A stretch of 63,538 nucleotides of DNA, from the NCBI GenBank assembly GCA_964480275.1, contig CAYZOC010000001.1:1-63538 (forward strand). Reading direction: 5' to 3'. Position numbers and translations under genes: made by a program. Shown here one piece after another: positions 52,976 to 60,746 of the stretch. The notes beneath the pieces were generated by a model that was given only the letters and a program-made list of their open reading frames with translations, was not told the DNA's origin and made no database searches. The DNA is from DATESG01 sp964480275. Its GTDB lineage: Bacteria; Bacillota_I; Bacilli_A; RFN20; CAG-826. Position 1 is the first letter of the stretch. Every line of letters starts with the position of its first letter.

Positions 52976-53576
52976 CTTGTTCCTCTTTTCTATAAATTTT
53001 TGATGATTTTATATATTCTAAATCAAGATTAAACTTTTGCTCGACATCAATACTAAGTGGAGCATTAATCGTCACGACTACTGATTCACCTCGATATTCT
53101 TTATCAATAATTTCAATTTGATCTTGAACAAATAAATATTCGACTCTACCTAAATCAGCGGCCCGGACAATAAGACGATACAAGGCACTATCAATTTCTA
53201 TGTATTTATCAATTTTTGCTAAGGCTTGATTAGCTGCTTCGACATATGTTCTTAAAAGACGACCTGCTCCAAGTTTAACACCACCATAATATCGAACAAC
53301 AATAATCGCAATATTTACTAAATTAAGATTGCCAATCAGCTCTAATAGTGGTCGTCCCGCAGTACCGCTTGGTTCGCCATCATCGCTAGCTCTAGCGCTA
53401 TTATCAATCACATAAGCATAAGGATAATGACGGGCGCCACTAGCGTCTTGATGAACAAATCTCTTAAATTCAAGAAAGTCATTTTCATCACTGATTGGTG
53501 TCACATAAGCAATGAAGCGCGACTTTTCAACAATGATTTCATGGACGAGACTAGATTTTATCAGCGACTTTCTCAT
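52968..53576 (-). CDS. YigZ/IMPACT-family protein
   Basis: Two-domain protein related to the N-terminal part of IMPACT. The family segment with DDGEPSGTAGRPLLE and VVRYYGGVKLGAGRL (about 70-115) is unmistakable; a ferredoxin-like C-terminal domain follows. The function in bacteria is unproved; a role in nucleic-acid or ribosome binding has been proposed for relatives. Length 202 is typical. The ATG at 53576 has no ribosome binding site: TACAAT is six bases upstream, so a leaderless mRNA is predicted. Confidence 0.9.
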   Translation of the reverse strand: MRKSLIKSSLVHEIIVEKSRFIAYVTPISDENDFLEFKRFVHQDASGARHYPYAYVIDNSARASDDGEPSGTAGRPLLELIGNLNLVNIAIIVVRYYGGVKLGAGRLLRTYVEAANQALAKIDKYIEIDSALYRLIVRAADLGRVEYLFVQDQIEIIDKEYRGESVVVTINAPLSIDVEQKFNLDLEYIKSSKIYRKEEQDG

Positions 53577-53582
53577 AGCTAA

Positions 53583-53611
53583 ATTGTATCACTAAAAGTG
53601 ATGTTTCTAAA
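53583..53611 (-). promoter_or_regulatory. yigZ promoter, predicted leaderless start
   Basis: TTTAGA (53606-53611), 17-base spacer, TACAAT (53583-53588), six bases (TTAGCT) and then the ATG at 53576 on the minus strand. Confidence 0.68.
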
Positions 53612-53619
53612 TATATACG

Positions 53620-53648
53620 TTTAACGAATTTATAATTCTTGCTATAAT
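53620..53648 (+). promoter_or_regulatory. CPBP protease promoter, predicted leaderless start
   Basis: Extended TGCTATAAT (TATAAT at 53643-53648) with a weak TTAACG at 53621-53626, then six bases to the ATG at 53655. It is divergent from the yigZ promoter, so both start sites of this 78-base gap look leaderless. Confidence 0.68.
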
Positions 53649-53654
53649 CCTACT

Positions 53655-54512
53655 ATGAATGAAAATAAACAGAGCGAAAACTATGAAATAGTTGATGACA
53701 TACCAAGCAATCAACAACAACCAAATTTTGAGATCGAAGATAATTTTAAGGCCGTTCCTAATCCAAAAACTCCTAATTGGTTGGATGCGACTCTTGTATT
53801 TCTTGGATATCTTGGATTAATGTTAGTTCCGGTTCTCTACCAAACAATCCTTAATAGCATCTACCAGTCGCAGGGACTTTCCGCCGTTGAAATTGAACAA
53901 TTACTTACAAGTGTTGCTCATCTAAGCATGACCAATTTCATAAGATACACCGTAATATTTTTATTAATGGTCCTTGTCTTATTTCTTGCCCGTGTTCTTC
54001 TTCCAATCCTAAATCAATTTAAAAAGTTTCGCACATATTTATATGGCATAGGTTTTGGATTTATCGCTATTTTTCTTAGTGTTAGTTATAATTTATTTTT
54101 ATCGCTTGTGCTCGAAGATTTTGGGAGTAATGAAAATCAAAATCTCGTTGAACAAGTTATACGCCTTAATCCACTGCTCTCACTTTTATGGATTCCTTTT
54201 CTTGGTCCAATCGTTGAAGAACTTACATATCGTCTAGGTATATTTAATGGACTAAAAAAATACAATCGGACGTTAGCCTATGTCGTCACCGGGCTGTTTT
54301 TTGGTCTAATTCACTTTAATGCACCTAATATTGCTGATGAGAATTTCACAAAGCTACTAGTTATCGAAATTGCTAATCTTCCTAACTATATCCTCTCGGG
54401 TCTACTATTCAACTATGTATATGATAAGGAAAATCTGGGAACATCTATTGTTGCCCATGTCACAAATAATTTTGTCTCTTACATTGCCACAATTATTTCA
54501 ATGAACAGCTAA
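53655..54512 (+). CDS. CPBP-family intramembrane glutamic protease (Rce1/Abi-like)
   Basis: Membrane protease family that includes Rce1 and bacteriocin-immunity proteins. A charged cytosolic N-terminus of about 40 residues precedes about seven membrane segments. The three motifs are present: VEELTYR with Glu188 and Glu189, GLFFGLIHFN with His220, and IVAHVTNNF with His268. Length 285. No bacteriocin genes lie near. No ribosome binding site is found before the ATG. TraX follows 5 bases later. Confidence 0.86.
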   Translation: MNENKQSENYEIVDDIPSNQQQPNFEIEDNFKAVPNPKTPNWLDATLVFLGYLGLMLVPVLYQTILNSIYQSQGLSAVEIEQLLTSVAHLSMTNFIRYTVIFLLMVLVLFLARVLLPILNQFKKFRTYLYGIGFGFIAIFLSVSYNLFLSLVLEDFGSNENQNLVEQVIRLNPLLSLLWIPFLGPIVEELTYRLGIFNGLKKYNRTLAYVVTGLFFGLIHFNAPNIADENFTKLLVIEIANLPNYILSGLLFNYVYDKENLGTSIVAHVTNNFVSYIATIISMNS

Positions 54513-54517
54513 TAATT

Positions 54518-55363
54518 ATGAACAAACGACTTACAATCAATTCAACAACACTTAAAGTAATCGCGATGATTTTAATACTCATCGATCATATCGGTTTCTT
54601 TTTAATTCCTATCACGGCAGAAACTCAGTTGATATACATGCTATTTCGAGGAGTAGGGCGTTTAGGTTTCCCACTTTATGCATTTTTTATCGTAGAGGGT
54701 ATCTTTTATTCAAAAAACATCAATAAATATCTGCGAAGAATTTTTGCCCTCGTCGTGCTCATCTTTGCTTTTCAGGCTTCGATCTTTTTCACTCCTCTTA
54801 GCGCCTCTATCGATATTAGCCAGGCTTACAATGTATTTCTTACCCTCTTCACTGGCGCTACTGCAGTGGCCTATTTTCATCAAAAAAAGTACAAACATAT
54901 TTATTTATTAATTCCATTAGCGGCGATGATTACAACAAATATTTTAGAATTCTTTGTTCCCGGAAAATGGACAATCTTTCTTGTAAATGAATATCGACTA
55001 TATGGTATTGCTATTATAATTGGCTTTTATATTGCTAGGGTATTTACCCCACATGTAGTATCAAATTTGAAAACATATCATCAAGTTTCACATAGTGGTT
55101 TAGATAGTGCTCCTTACATTCAACAAATAAATAATTACTTAAGTAGCATTTCACTTTTATTCATTAATATAGTTTGGTATATTCTAACTGTCACAATTAG
55201 TGACTTTCCCTTTGATCCATTTCAAACATATTCAATATTTACTGCGATATTAATATTAATGTATAATGGTCTAAAGGGGTATCAGCCAGTTTGGTTTAAA
55301 TGGGTTTACTATTTATATTACCCAGTTCACCTAGCCATACTTGCTATCATTAGTTTCTTATAG
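54518..55363 (+). CDS. TraX-family membrane acetyltransferase-like protein
   Basis: Named after the TraX pilin acetylase of F plasmids; most chromosomal members have unknown acyl acceptors. The signature region at the N-terminus is present (IAMILILIDHIGFF, then RGVGRLGFPLYAFFIVEG, about 11-68), followed by about eight membrane segments. The protein of 281 residues has no soluble domain. The ATG at 54518 is 5 bases after the protease stop and has no clear ribosome binding site, so translation is likely coupled. No conjugation genes are nearby. Confidence 0.83.
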   Translation: MNKRLTINSTTLKVIAMILILIDHIGFFLIPITAETQLIYMLFRGVGRLGFPLYAFFIVEGIFYSKNINKYLRRIFALVVLIFAFQASIFFTPLSASIDISQAYNVFLTLFTGATAVAYFHQKKYKHIYLLIPLAAMITTNILEFFVPGKWTIFLVNEYRLYGIAIIIGFYIARVFTPHVVSNLKTYHQVSHSGLDSAPYIQQINNYLSSISLLFINIVWYILTVTISDFPFDPFQTYSIFTAILILMYNGLKGYQPVWFKWVYYLYYPVHLAILAIISFL

Positions 55364-55371
55364 TTTCTTAC

Positions 55372-55377
55372 TATAAT
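55372..55377 (+). promoter_or_regulatory. Possible trxA -10 element
   Basis: TATAAT between the traX stop and the trxA ribosome binding site. It follows a tandem TAGTTTCTTA repeat (55351-55370); no good -35 is present. Transcription from here would start inside the GGAGG, leaving about 11 leader bases. Confidence 0.45.
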
Positions 55378-55394
55378 CATTGGAGGAGAGAATT

Positions 55395-55700
55395 ATGATT
55401 AAATACTTAGAAAAAGAAGAATTATTTGACGAAGTAATTAGCAAAGGTACTGTTTTAGTTGATTTTTACGCTGATTGGTGTGGTCCTTGTCGGATGCTTA
55501 GCCCAGTTATTGAAGAAGTAAGTAAAGAGGTCAGTGATCTTACTGTCCTCAAAGTAAATGTTGATGACATGGGCCGCCTTGCCGGACGCTTCAGCATTCG
55601 TTCAATTCCAACTGTCATGCTATTCAAAGATGGCAAACCAGTTGCAACTCGTGTTGGCTTTGTGCCAAAACCAGCACTACTAGCCTTCGTCAAACAATAA
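55395..55700 (+). CDS. trxA: Thioredoxin
   Basis: Protein disulfide reductase. The active site WCGPC is at residues 28-32, followed by the cis-Pro in RSIPTVMLF. The 101-residue size is right for thioredoxin. The ATG at 55395 is used because GGAGGAG at 55382-55388 stands before it; a TTG at 55380 would start ahead of that site. No thioredoxin reductase is in the window. Confidence 0.97.
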   Translation: MIKYLEKEELFDEVISKGTVLVDFYADWCGPCRMLSPVIEEVSKEVSDLTVLKVNVDDMGRLAGRFSIRSIPTVMLFKDGKPVATRVGFVPKPALLAFVKQ

Positions 55701-55728
55701 AAAAATGCACCTTATGGTGCTTTTTTTA
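55701..55728. terminator. Bidirectional terminator between trxA and the acetyltransferase
   Basis: GCACC (55707-55711) and GGTGC (55716-55720) around TTAT, with A and T runs on the two sides. Confidence 0.8.
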
Positions 55729-56290
55729 AATCATGCAATTTTGAGAACATCGCCTTACTCATAATATATTTCTTTTCTTGAAAAGATTGGTCGAGTTCCC
55801 GAGCATAGAAGACATCATCAGAGTGGTAAACAAAGCCACTCTTTTCAATTACTCGTTGCGACTGCTTGTTGGATGTAAAGTGAGCACAACTAACATAATC
55901 CAAGTTTTCGACCTCAAATAAGTATCTCAAAAGTCTATTCACAGCTTCAAGCATCAGGCCACGGCCCCAAAAGTCTTGTGCTAATACATAACCAATTTCA
56001 AGTATTTTCTTATTGATAAACTCGTCACTATTAAATTTAGCGGCGTGGACACCAAGTGAACCAATCACGCGTTGACTCTGCTTATCTATCAGGGCAAGGA
56101 CGTTTTTTTCTTCAATGAACATCTTAAGGATCTTAGAAGTTTGCTCAAGCGCCTGATGATGATGCCAGCCTGCCATTTCTCCGACCCCTTTAATTGAGGC
56201 ATAACGATGGAAGTCACTAAGATCATCAATAGTAAAAAGTCGTAGTGTCAATCGTCTTGTCTCAAGTATAATGTGACTATCGAATTTCAT
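55712..56290 (-). CDS. GNAT-family N-acetyltransferase (RimJ/RimL-like)
   Basis: Transfers acetyl from acetyl-CoA, in this subgroup often to protein N-termini or small amines. The CoA loop is in GYVLAQDFWGRGLMLEAVNRLL (about 96-117), and the C-terminal SQRVIEKSGFVYH motif is standard. Length 192. No target can be named from context. The ATG at 56290 lacks a ribosome binding site; TAAACT lies six bases upstream with TTGTGA at 17-base spacing. Confidence 0.88.
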   Translation of the reverse strand: MKFDSHIILETRRLTLRLFTIDDLSDFHRYASIKGVGEMAGWHHHQALEQTSKILKMFIEEKNVLALIDKQSQRVIGSLGVHAAKFNSDEFINKKILEIGYVLAQDFWGRGLMLEAVNRLLRYLFEVENLDYVSCAHFTSNKQSQRVIEKSGFVYHSDDVFYARELDQSFQEKKYIMSKAMFSKLHDLKKAP

Positions 56291-56296
56291 AGAGAT

Positions 56297-56325
56297 AGTT
56301 TAAATGAAAGTTATTATTATCACAA
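56297..56325 (-). promoter_or_regulatory. Acetyltransferase promoter, predicted leaderless start
   Basis: TTGTGA (56320-56325), 17-base spacer, TAAACT (56297-56302), six bases and then the ATG at 56290 on the minus strand. The -10 match is modest (4 of 6). Confidence 0.55.
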
Positions 56326-56329
56326 TAAA

Positions 56330-56358
56330 TAAAAAAAATATGGCTCATAGAGTCATAT
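56330..56358 (-). terminator. Terminator of the tRNA pair
   Basis: On the minus strand ATATGACTC (56350-56358) pairs with GAGCCATAT (56338-56346) with one mismatch, and eight T follow. It separates the tRNAs from the acetyltransferase promoter. Confidence 0.75.
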
Positions 56359-56369
56359 TAATTTATGAA

Positions 56370-56443
56370 TGGAGCAGGTGACGGGAATCGAACCCGCGTG
56401 GTCAGCTTGGAAGGCTGAAGTTCTACCATTGAACTACACCTGC
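56370..56443 (-). tRNA. tRNA-Gly (anticodon TCC), CCA encoded
   Basis: A 74-base gene on the minus strand: acceptor arms GCAGGTG and CACCTGC pair fully, discriminator U, encoded CCA, T-loop GGTTCGATTCC, and anticodon loop CTTCCAA giving TCC, which reads GGA and GGG. It lies 4 bases after tRNA-Asp in the same transcript. Confidence 0.96.
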
Positions 56444-56447
56444 ATAA

Positions 56448-56523
56448 TGGCGGACCAGAAGGGGATCGAACCCTCGATCTTCTCCGTGACAGGGAGACAT
56501 GTTAACCACTACACCACTGGTCC
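56448..56523 (-). tRNA. tRNA-Asp (anticodon GTC), CCA encoded
   Basis: A 76-base gene on the minus strand: acceptor GGACCAG with CTGGTCC, discriminator G, encoded CCA, T-loop GGTTCGATCCC, and anticodon loop CTGTCAC giving GTC. First gene of the two-tRNA unit. Confidence 0.97.
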
Positions 56524-56533
56524 AGTGAAAATT

Positions 56534-56561
56534 ATTTTATCATAAATGATAAGGATTTCAA
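56534..56561 (-). promoter_or_regulatory. Promoter of the tRNA-Asp/tRNA-Gly unit
   Basis: TTGAAA (56556-56561), 16-base spacer, TAAAAT (56534-56539) on the minus strand, 10 bases upstream of tRNA-Asp. Confidence 0.7.
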
Positions 56562-56612
56562 GATAAAAGATGAGAAAAAGATGAGGATTTTGTTAAAAGT
56601 TTGAATAAAGTC

Positions 56613-56650
56613 AAAAACAGCAAAATATTTAACGAATTTTGCTGTTTTTT
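56613..56650. terminator. Strong terminator-like hairpin with no gene ending at it
   Basis: A 14-base stem (AAAAACAGCAAAAT at 56613-56626 with ATTTTGCTGTTTTT at 56636-56649) around a 9-base loop, with A and T runs at both sides. It lies between two divergent units (tRNA-Asp promoter and gnd promoter), so no annotated transcript ends here. Confidence 0.65.
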
Positions 56651-56693
56651 AAAAAATTAAGTGCATAATTCTCAAAAATATCGTGTTTTCGCT

Positions 56694-56699
56694 TATAAT
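56694..56699 (+). promoter_or_regulatory. gnd -10 element
   Basis: Perfect TATAAT; no -35 at normal distance is convincing. The predicted leader of about 17 bases contains AAGGAGG. Confidence 0.55.
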
Positions 56700-56722
56700 A
56701 TAAAGGTACTAAGGAGGAAATT

Positions 56723-57622
56723 ATGAAAATTAGATTAATCGGATTAGGAAAGATGGGCCTAAATATTGCCCTAAATATGATGGATCATGGCCACGATGTT
56801 GTGGCTTATGCACCAAGTGAAAAAACAAGAACTACGTCCCGTGGTCATGGAATTAATGTTGTTGATGATATTAAGACGCTGATGCAGAGCGAGAAAGGTG
56901 AACGGGTCATCGTTTGGCTGCTAGTGCCAAATAGTGTTGTTGATACAGTAATTGATCAAGTTGTTCCTTACCTAAGCGAACACGATATCATTATTGACGC
57001 TGGTAATTCTAGATATAATCGTTCAATTACTCGTTACCAAAAACTTAAAGAGATGAATATTGACTTTATTGATTTAGGCACTTCTGGTGGCATGAGTGGC
57101 GCTCGTAATGGGGCTTGTTTAATGGCCGGTGGTGAAGATGAAGTTATTAAACATGTTGAACAAGTATTTTTTGATGTGGCCACCAAGGATGGCTATGCTC
57201 ATGTAGGACGCCCTGGCAGCGGACACTATGTCAAAATGGTCCATAATGGCATTGAGTATGGGATGATGCAGGCAATTGGTGAAGGTTTTGATTTCATGGA
57301 ACAAAGTGATTTTGAACTTGATTTCCGTCAAATTGCTCATTTGTGGAACAATGGTTCAATCATTGAATCTGCCTTGATAGGAAATATTGAAGATGCATTT
57401 ACTAAAGATCCAAAACTAGATGATATTAGTGGCATCATTGACGATAGTGGTGAAGGAAAATGGATGATTGAAGAAGCCCTTGATGGTAAAGTTTCAATCC
57501 CAGTCATTACCCAAGCATTATTTGCGCGTTTTAAATCAAAAGACGAACATAAATTCAGTGAAAAAGTAGTTGCTAGTATGCGAAAGGAATTTGGCGGTCA
57601 TGCCACTTACAAGAAAAAGTAA
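56723..57622 (+). CDS. gnd: 6-phosphogluconate dehydrogenase, decarboxylating (short GndA/YqeC type)
   Basis: Oxidises 6-phosphogluconate to ribulose-5-phosphate. Rossmann motif IGLGKMGLNIA at 6-16, substrate segment GTSGGMSGARNG at about 118-129, and the catalytic Lys/His/Asn region GHYVKMVHNGIEYGM at about 169-183. At 299 residues it is the short form that is often NAD-specific, unlike the 470-residue NADP enzyme. AAGGAGG precedes the ATG. zwf follows with a 23-base overlap, so two steps of the oxidative pentose phosphate pathway are co-translated; 6-phosphogluconolactonase is not seen here. Confidence 0.95.
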   Translation: MKIRLIGLGKMGLNIALNMMDHGHDVVAYAPSEKTRTTSRGHGINVVDDIKTLMQSEKGERVIVWLLVPNSVVDTVIDQVVPYLSEHDIIIDAGNSRYNRSITRYQKLKEMNIDFIDLGTSGGMSGARNGACLMAGGEDEVIKHVEQVFFDVATKDGYAHVGRPGSGHYVKMVHNGIEYGMMQAIGEGFDFMEQSDFELDFRQIAHLWNNGSIIESALIGNIEDAFTKDPKLDDISGIIDDSGEGKWMIEEALDGKVSIPVITQALFARFKSKDEHKFSEKVVASMRKEFGGHATYKKK

Positions 57623-58979
57623 GAACATAATCATTGTTATTTTTGGTGCAACCGGTGATTTAACTGCTCGTAAGCTTTTACCTGCTTTATCTAACCTTTA
57701 TAGTGAAGACTATCTTCCAGAAAATAGTCGTGTCATTGCGCTTGGAAGACGAGATTTTGATAACAGTAGTTATATCGATTTTGTTAAAAACAAAAATGAT
57801 AAACAAGGTAACCTTGATCTACTACAGGATTTTGTCAGCTATAAGAAAATTGATATTCTCGATGACAAAGCTTATGATGATCTACGGAAAACAGTCGATG
57901 AACTCAGTAATGAAAAAACACTACGATTATTTTATCTAGCTGTCGCGCCTGATCTTTTTATTCCTATTACTAATAGTCTTGCCACAAATCGAGTCGCGCT
58001 TAAAGCTAACGCAAATCATTTACTAGCATTTGAAAAACCTTTTGGCAAAGATTTAAATAGCGCTAAAGAAATTAACGCGCTACTTGAAAAACACTTTACT
58101 GAAAAACAAATATATCGCATTGATCATTATTTAGGTAAAGAGATGATCCAAAATATATTAACTGTTCGCTTTGCAAATCGTTTGCTTTCAACAAATTGGA
58201 ACAAAGATAACATTGAAATGGTTAAAATTTACGCCAAAGAAAATGAGGGCATTCTCGATCGTGGTGCTTATTATGATGAAAACGGCGCTCTTCGCGATGT
58301 CGTCCAAAATCATCTTCTACAAATAGTGTCGCTTATCGGTGTCGAACAGCCAAAAAGTTTAAAAAGTGATGATGTCAAAAGCGAAAAAGTTAAAGTGTTG
58401 GAAAATATTTCAGTTGATTATGCCCATTCTTTGCTTGGCCAATATCAAGGTTATGGCTTAGAAAAGCACGTTAAATCAGGTTCAAACACCGAAACACTGG
58501 CGTTTATTAAACTGTTTGTTAATACTCCCCAGTTTAGCGGCGTACCCTTTTATTTGTTTGCCGGTAAAAAGCTCGATGAAAAACGGGCTTCAATCGAAAT
58601 TGTTTTCAAAAAGACCGACTTACAGGACAAGCGGAAAATCAAAGGAGAACACGATAAACTTATTATTGATATTTCTCCGGAGTCTAGTGTTAGATTAGTC
58701 ATCAATGGAAAAGAACCCGGATTTGAACACAAATTAAGTCAAGTCGGGCTTGAATATTGTTACTCATGTCAATTCCCGAATAACGTTAAAGAAGCCTATG
58801 AAAAGTTATTTCTTGATATGTTTAAATCAAGCAAGACATTATTTACCCGTTGGGATGAAATCGAACTTGCTTGGAAAGTAATCGACGACATCAAAGCTAA
58901 TGTCAAAATGATGATTAATTATAAAGATAACGAGCAAGTAATGGAAAGAATAAGGATATTAAATCATGACAATTTATGA
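57600..58979 (+). CDS. zwf: Glucose-6-phosphate 1-dehydrogenase
   Basis: First step of the pentose phosphate pathway. The cofactor loop IFGATGDLTARKLLPAL is near 14-30, and the active-site segment RIDHYLGKEMIQN carries the catalytic His. LAFEKPFGKDL is also conserved. The start is ATG 57600, with AAAGGA 11 bases upstream; 57570 would add residues encoded within gnd. Length 459 is slightly short of 490 but complete. The next gene, a cyclase, overlaps by 14 bases. Confidence 0.96.
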   Translation: MPLTRKSKNIIIVIFGATGDLTARKLLPALSNLYSEDYLPENSRVIALGRRDFDNSSYIDFVKNKNDKQGNLDLLQDFVSYKKIDILDDKAYDDLRKTVDELSNEKTLRLFYLAVAPDLFIPITNSLATNRVALKANANHLLAFEKPFGKDLNSAKEINALLEKHFTEKQIYRIDHYLGKEMIQNILTVRFANRLLSTNWNKDNIEMVKIYAKENEGILDRGAYYDENGALRDVVQNHLLQIVSLIGVEQPKSLKSDDVKSEKVKVLENISVDYAHSLLGQYQGYGLEKHVKSGSNTETLAFIKLFVNTPQFSGVPFYLFAGKKLDEKRASIEIVFKKTDLQDKRKIKGEHDKLIIDISPESSVRLVINGKEPGFEHKLSQVGLEYCYSCQFPNNVKEAYEKLFLDMFKSSKTLFTRWDEIELAWKVIDDIKANVKMMINYKDNEQVMERIRILNHDNL

Positions 58980-59589
58980 TGTAACTATGCCAATCCACCC
59001 AAATATGCAGGTGTATAAAAATAAAGATGAAAAACGGCCCTTTTTTACTAGTGATAGCAAGATTGAAAATGGTGATGCGAGCAATGAATTGCGTTTAAGC
59101 ATCAATATGCATACAGGTACTCATCTGGATATGCCCCTTCATATGCTAAAGGATGGAAAAAATAGCAACAGTCTAGTTCTTAATCGACTAATTACTCCTG
59201 TCGATGTTTATGATCTCACCCATGTATCTGGTCTAATTACTAAAAATGATTTAGTAAAACTTAATATCAAAAAGCACGCAAGTGTGCTATTTAAAACCAA
59301 AAACAGTTTCAGTGATGACTTTGATTTTAACTTTGTCGCTGTTGCCATGGATGCCGCTGATTATTTGGCATCGCTTAGTGTAAATTTGGTCGGTGTTGAT
59401 GGCCTTGGAATCGAACGCGGTCAACAAGGTCATCCTACGCATAAGACACTAATGAATAATGATATATATATCGTTGAGGGACTAAGATTAAAAGATATAG
59501 CTGAAGGTGCCTACATGATGTATGCACTGCCACTCAAAACAATGGAAACAGATGCACTACTTCTAAGTGTGATCTTGACTCGTGAATAA
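58966..59589 (+). CDS. Cyclase-family metal-dependent hydrolase (kynurenine formamidase-like fold)
   Basis: The metal motif HTGTHLDMPLHM (about 48-59) has the HxGTHxDxPxH pattern of the cyclase family, which includes KynB arylformamidase and uncharacterised amidases. DGLGIERGQQGHPTHKTLM completes the site near 145-165. Length 207. AAGGA lies 9 bases before the ATG. No tryptophan-degradation gene is near, and the overlap with zwf suggests a metabolic or repair role in the same unit, but the substrate is unknown. Confidence 0.85.
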   Translation: MTIYDVTMPIHPNMQVYKNKDEKRPFFTSDSKIENGDASNELRLSINMHTGTHLDMPLHMLKDGKNSNSLVLNRLITPVDVYDLTHVSGLITKNDLVKLNIKKHASVLFKTKNSFSDDFDFNFVAVAMDAADYLASLSVNLVGVDGLGIERGQQGHPTHKTLMNNDIYIVEGLRLKDIAEGAYMMYALPLKTMETDALLLSVILTRE

Positions 59590-59590
59590 A

Positions 59591-60187
59591 ATGAAAAAAA
59601 TTGTTGTCGCAACAAATAATTTAAATAAACTTTATGAGTATAAATCACTACTTAAAGGTAGTGAATTTGAAATTGTCTCACTTAAAGACATTGGTCTAAG
59701 TGGCGATATTCCGGAAAATGGCTCTACTTTTAGTGAAAACGCAGTTGAAAAGGCGCTTTTTGTTGCTAAGAAAACTACACTACCAATCATTGCTGATGAT
59801 TCAGGACTTGTCGTCAACGCCCTGGATGGGTTTCCTGGTATTTACTCACGCCGTTTTATGGAAAATCAAAGTTATGAGATTAAAAACCAAGAAATAATTA
59901 ATCGACTTCAAGAATTTAGTGATAAAAGTGCAAAATTTGTTGCTTCAATCGCACTAGTTAACTACGAAAAGTTCCCCCAAGTATTTACGGGAGAAGTTAA
60001 GGGTCTAATCGTTGAACAAGCAAAAGGCACAAATGGATTTGGTTATGATCCAATTTTCTATGTGCCTAAACTAGAAAAAACATTAGCTGAAGCTAGTGAC
60101 GAAGAAAAAAACGCAGTTTCTCATCGCGCAGTCGCCTTAAAAGCATTAATTGACTTTCTTAATTCCACTCCGCAATCAGTCGATTAA
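59591..60187 (+). CDS. rdgB: XTP/dITP diphosphatase (RdgB/HAM1)
   Basis: Removes deaminated purine nucleotides (XTP, dITP) from the pool. Family motifs: VVATNNLNKLYE at the N-terminus, ADDSGLVVNALDGFPGIYSRR (about 66-86) and GTNGFGYDPIFYVP (about 146-159). Length 198. The ATG at 59591 lies 1 base after the cyclase stop, has no ribosome binding site and is probably coupled; a GTG at 59582 is less likely. The 3' end overlaps the Nudix gene by 29 bases, tail to tail. Confidence 0.95.
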   Translation: MKKIVVATNNLNKLYEYKSLLKGSEFEIVSLKDIGLSGDIPENGSTFSENAVEKALFVAKKTTLPIIADDSGLVVNALDGFPGIYSRRFMENQSYEIKNQEIINRLQEFSDKSAKFVASIALVNYEKFPQVFTGEVKGLIVEQAKGTNGFGYDPIFYVPKLEKTLAEASDEEKNAVSHRAVALKALIDFLNSTPQSVD

Positions 60188-60563
60188 TAATTGGTTTGTC
60201 TGCTGGTAAAAAATCAAGTTTAGCAAGTTGGGTTCTATCAAAGAAGCCCGCTTTTTTATGGACGAAAAGTCCCGCTATTTCATTATCAGTTTTACATTTA
60301 TAAGTATTCATCTTTAATATGAAAGTCTCATATTCATATTCGACATGCATAAAAAATTTTACATCAAAGACATCAAGTCCAAGTTCTTCTTTTAGTTCAC
60401 GTACTAGTGCCTGTTCATCACTTTCCCCAGGTTCTAACTTTCCCCCAGGGAATTCCCATTTATTTAGCATAAATCCATCTTCACTACGCATCGCGGCAAA
60501 GATTTTATCGTTTTTATAAATAATCGCGGCAACAACATTTTTTATCTTCTTATTTTCATTCAT
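60159..60563 (-). CDS. Nudix hydrolase, MutT-like (8-oxo-dGTP diphosphatase type)
   Basis: The Nudix box GGKLEPGESDEQALVRELKEELG (residues 40-62) fits GX5EX7REUXEEXGU exactly, and NKWEFPGG ahead of it is the MutT pattern. The protein of 134 residues matches MutT, which removes oxidised dGTP. ATG 60563 is set by GAGG at 60570-60573; a TTG four codons earlier is less likely. A TGTTATAAT extended -10 at 60598-60606 drives it. Overlap with rdgB at the 3' end pairs two nucleotide-pool cleaning genes. Confidence 0.88.
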   Translation of the reverse strand: MNENKKIKNVVAAIIYKNDKIFAAMRSEDGFMLNKWEFPGGKLEPGESDEQALVRELKEELGLDVFDVKFFMHVEYEYETFILKMNTYKCKTDNEIAGLFVHKKAGFFDRTQLAKLDFLPADKPIINRLIAEWN

Positions 60564-60597
60564 AACAAACCTCAAGTAGATGGTAATAACTTTTAGT

Positions 60598-60606
60598 ATT
60601 ATAACA
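60598..60606 (-). promoter_or_regulatory. Extended -10 promoter of the Nudix gene
   Basis: TGTTATAAT on the minus strand (TATAAT at 60598-60603), followed by a normal leader with GAGG before the ATG at 60563. Confidence 0.6.
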
Positions 60607-60671
60607 CTATTTTGACAATAATACGGTCTGATAATTCGAGATTAAATTACCGAAAAACATAAATATTTAGT

Positions 60672-60707
60672 ATTATTACTCGTAATAATGATAAAAAGTA
60701 GTATAAT
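60672..60707 (+). promoter_or_regulatory. eno promoter with an inverted repeat upstream of the -10
   Basis: TATAAT at 60702-60707. A perfect inverted repeat ATTATTAC TC GTAATAAT (60672-60689) covers the -35 position, where no TTGACA-like hexamer is found; it may be an operator or activator site. Confidence 0.55.
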
Positions 60708-60746
60708 AATTGTGGCGTTTAATTAATTTTATGAGGAGGATAAATT

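Noticed and set aside
54518..55363. TraX as evidence of a conjugative element
   Set aside because: No transfer, integrase or attachment sequences are nearby, and chromosomal TraX-family genes are widespread.
55351..55370. Tandem TAGTTTCTTA as a CRISPR-like repeat
   Set aside because: Only two copies of ten bases without spacers, overlapping a stop codon.
60612..60635. TTGACA as a plus-strand promoter of eno
   Set aside because: The only -10-like hexamer follows after 12 bases, too short for sigma-A, and a better TATAAT lies at 60702.
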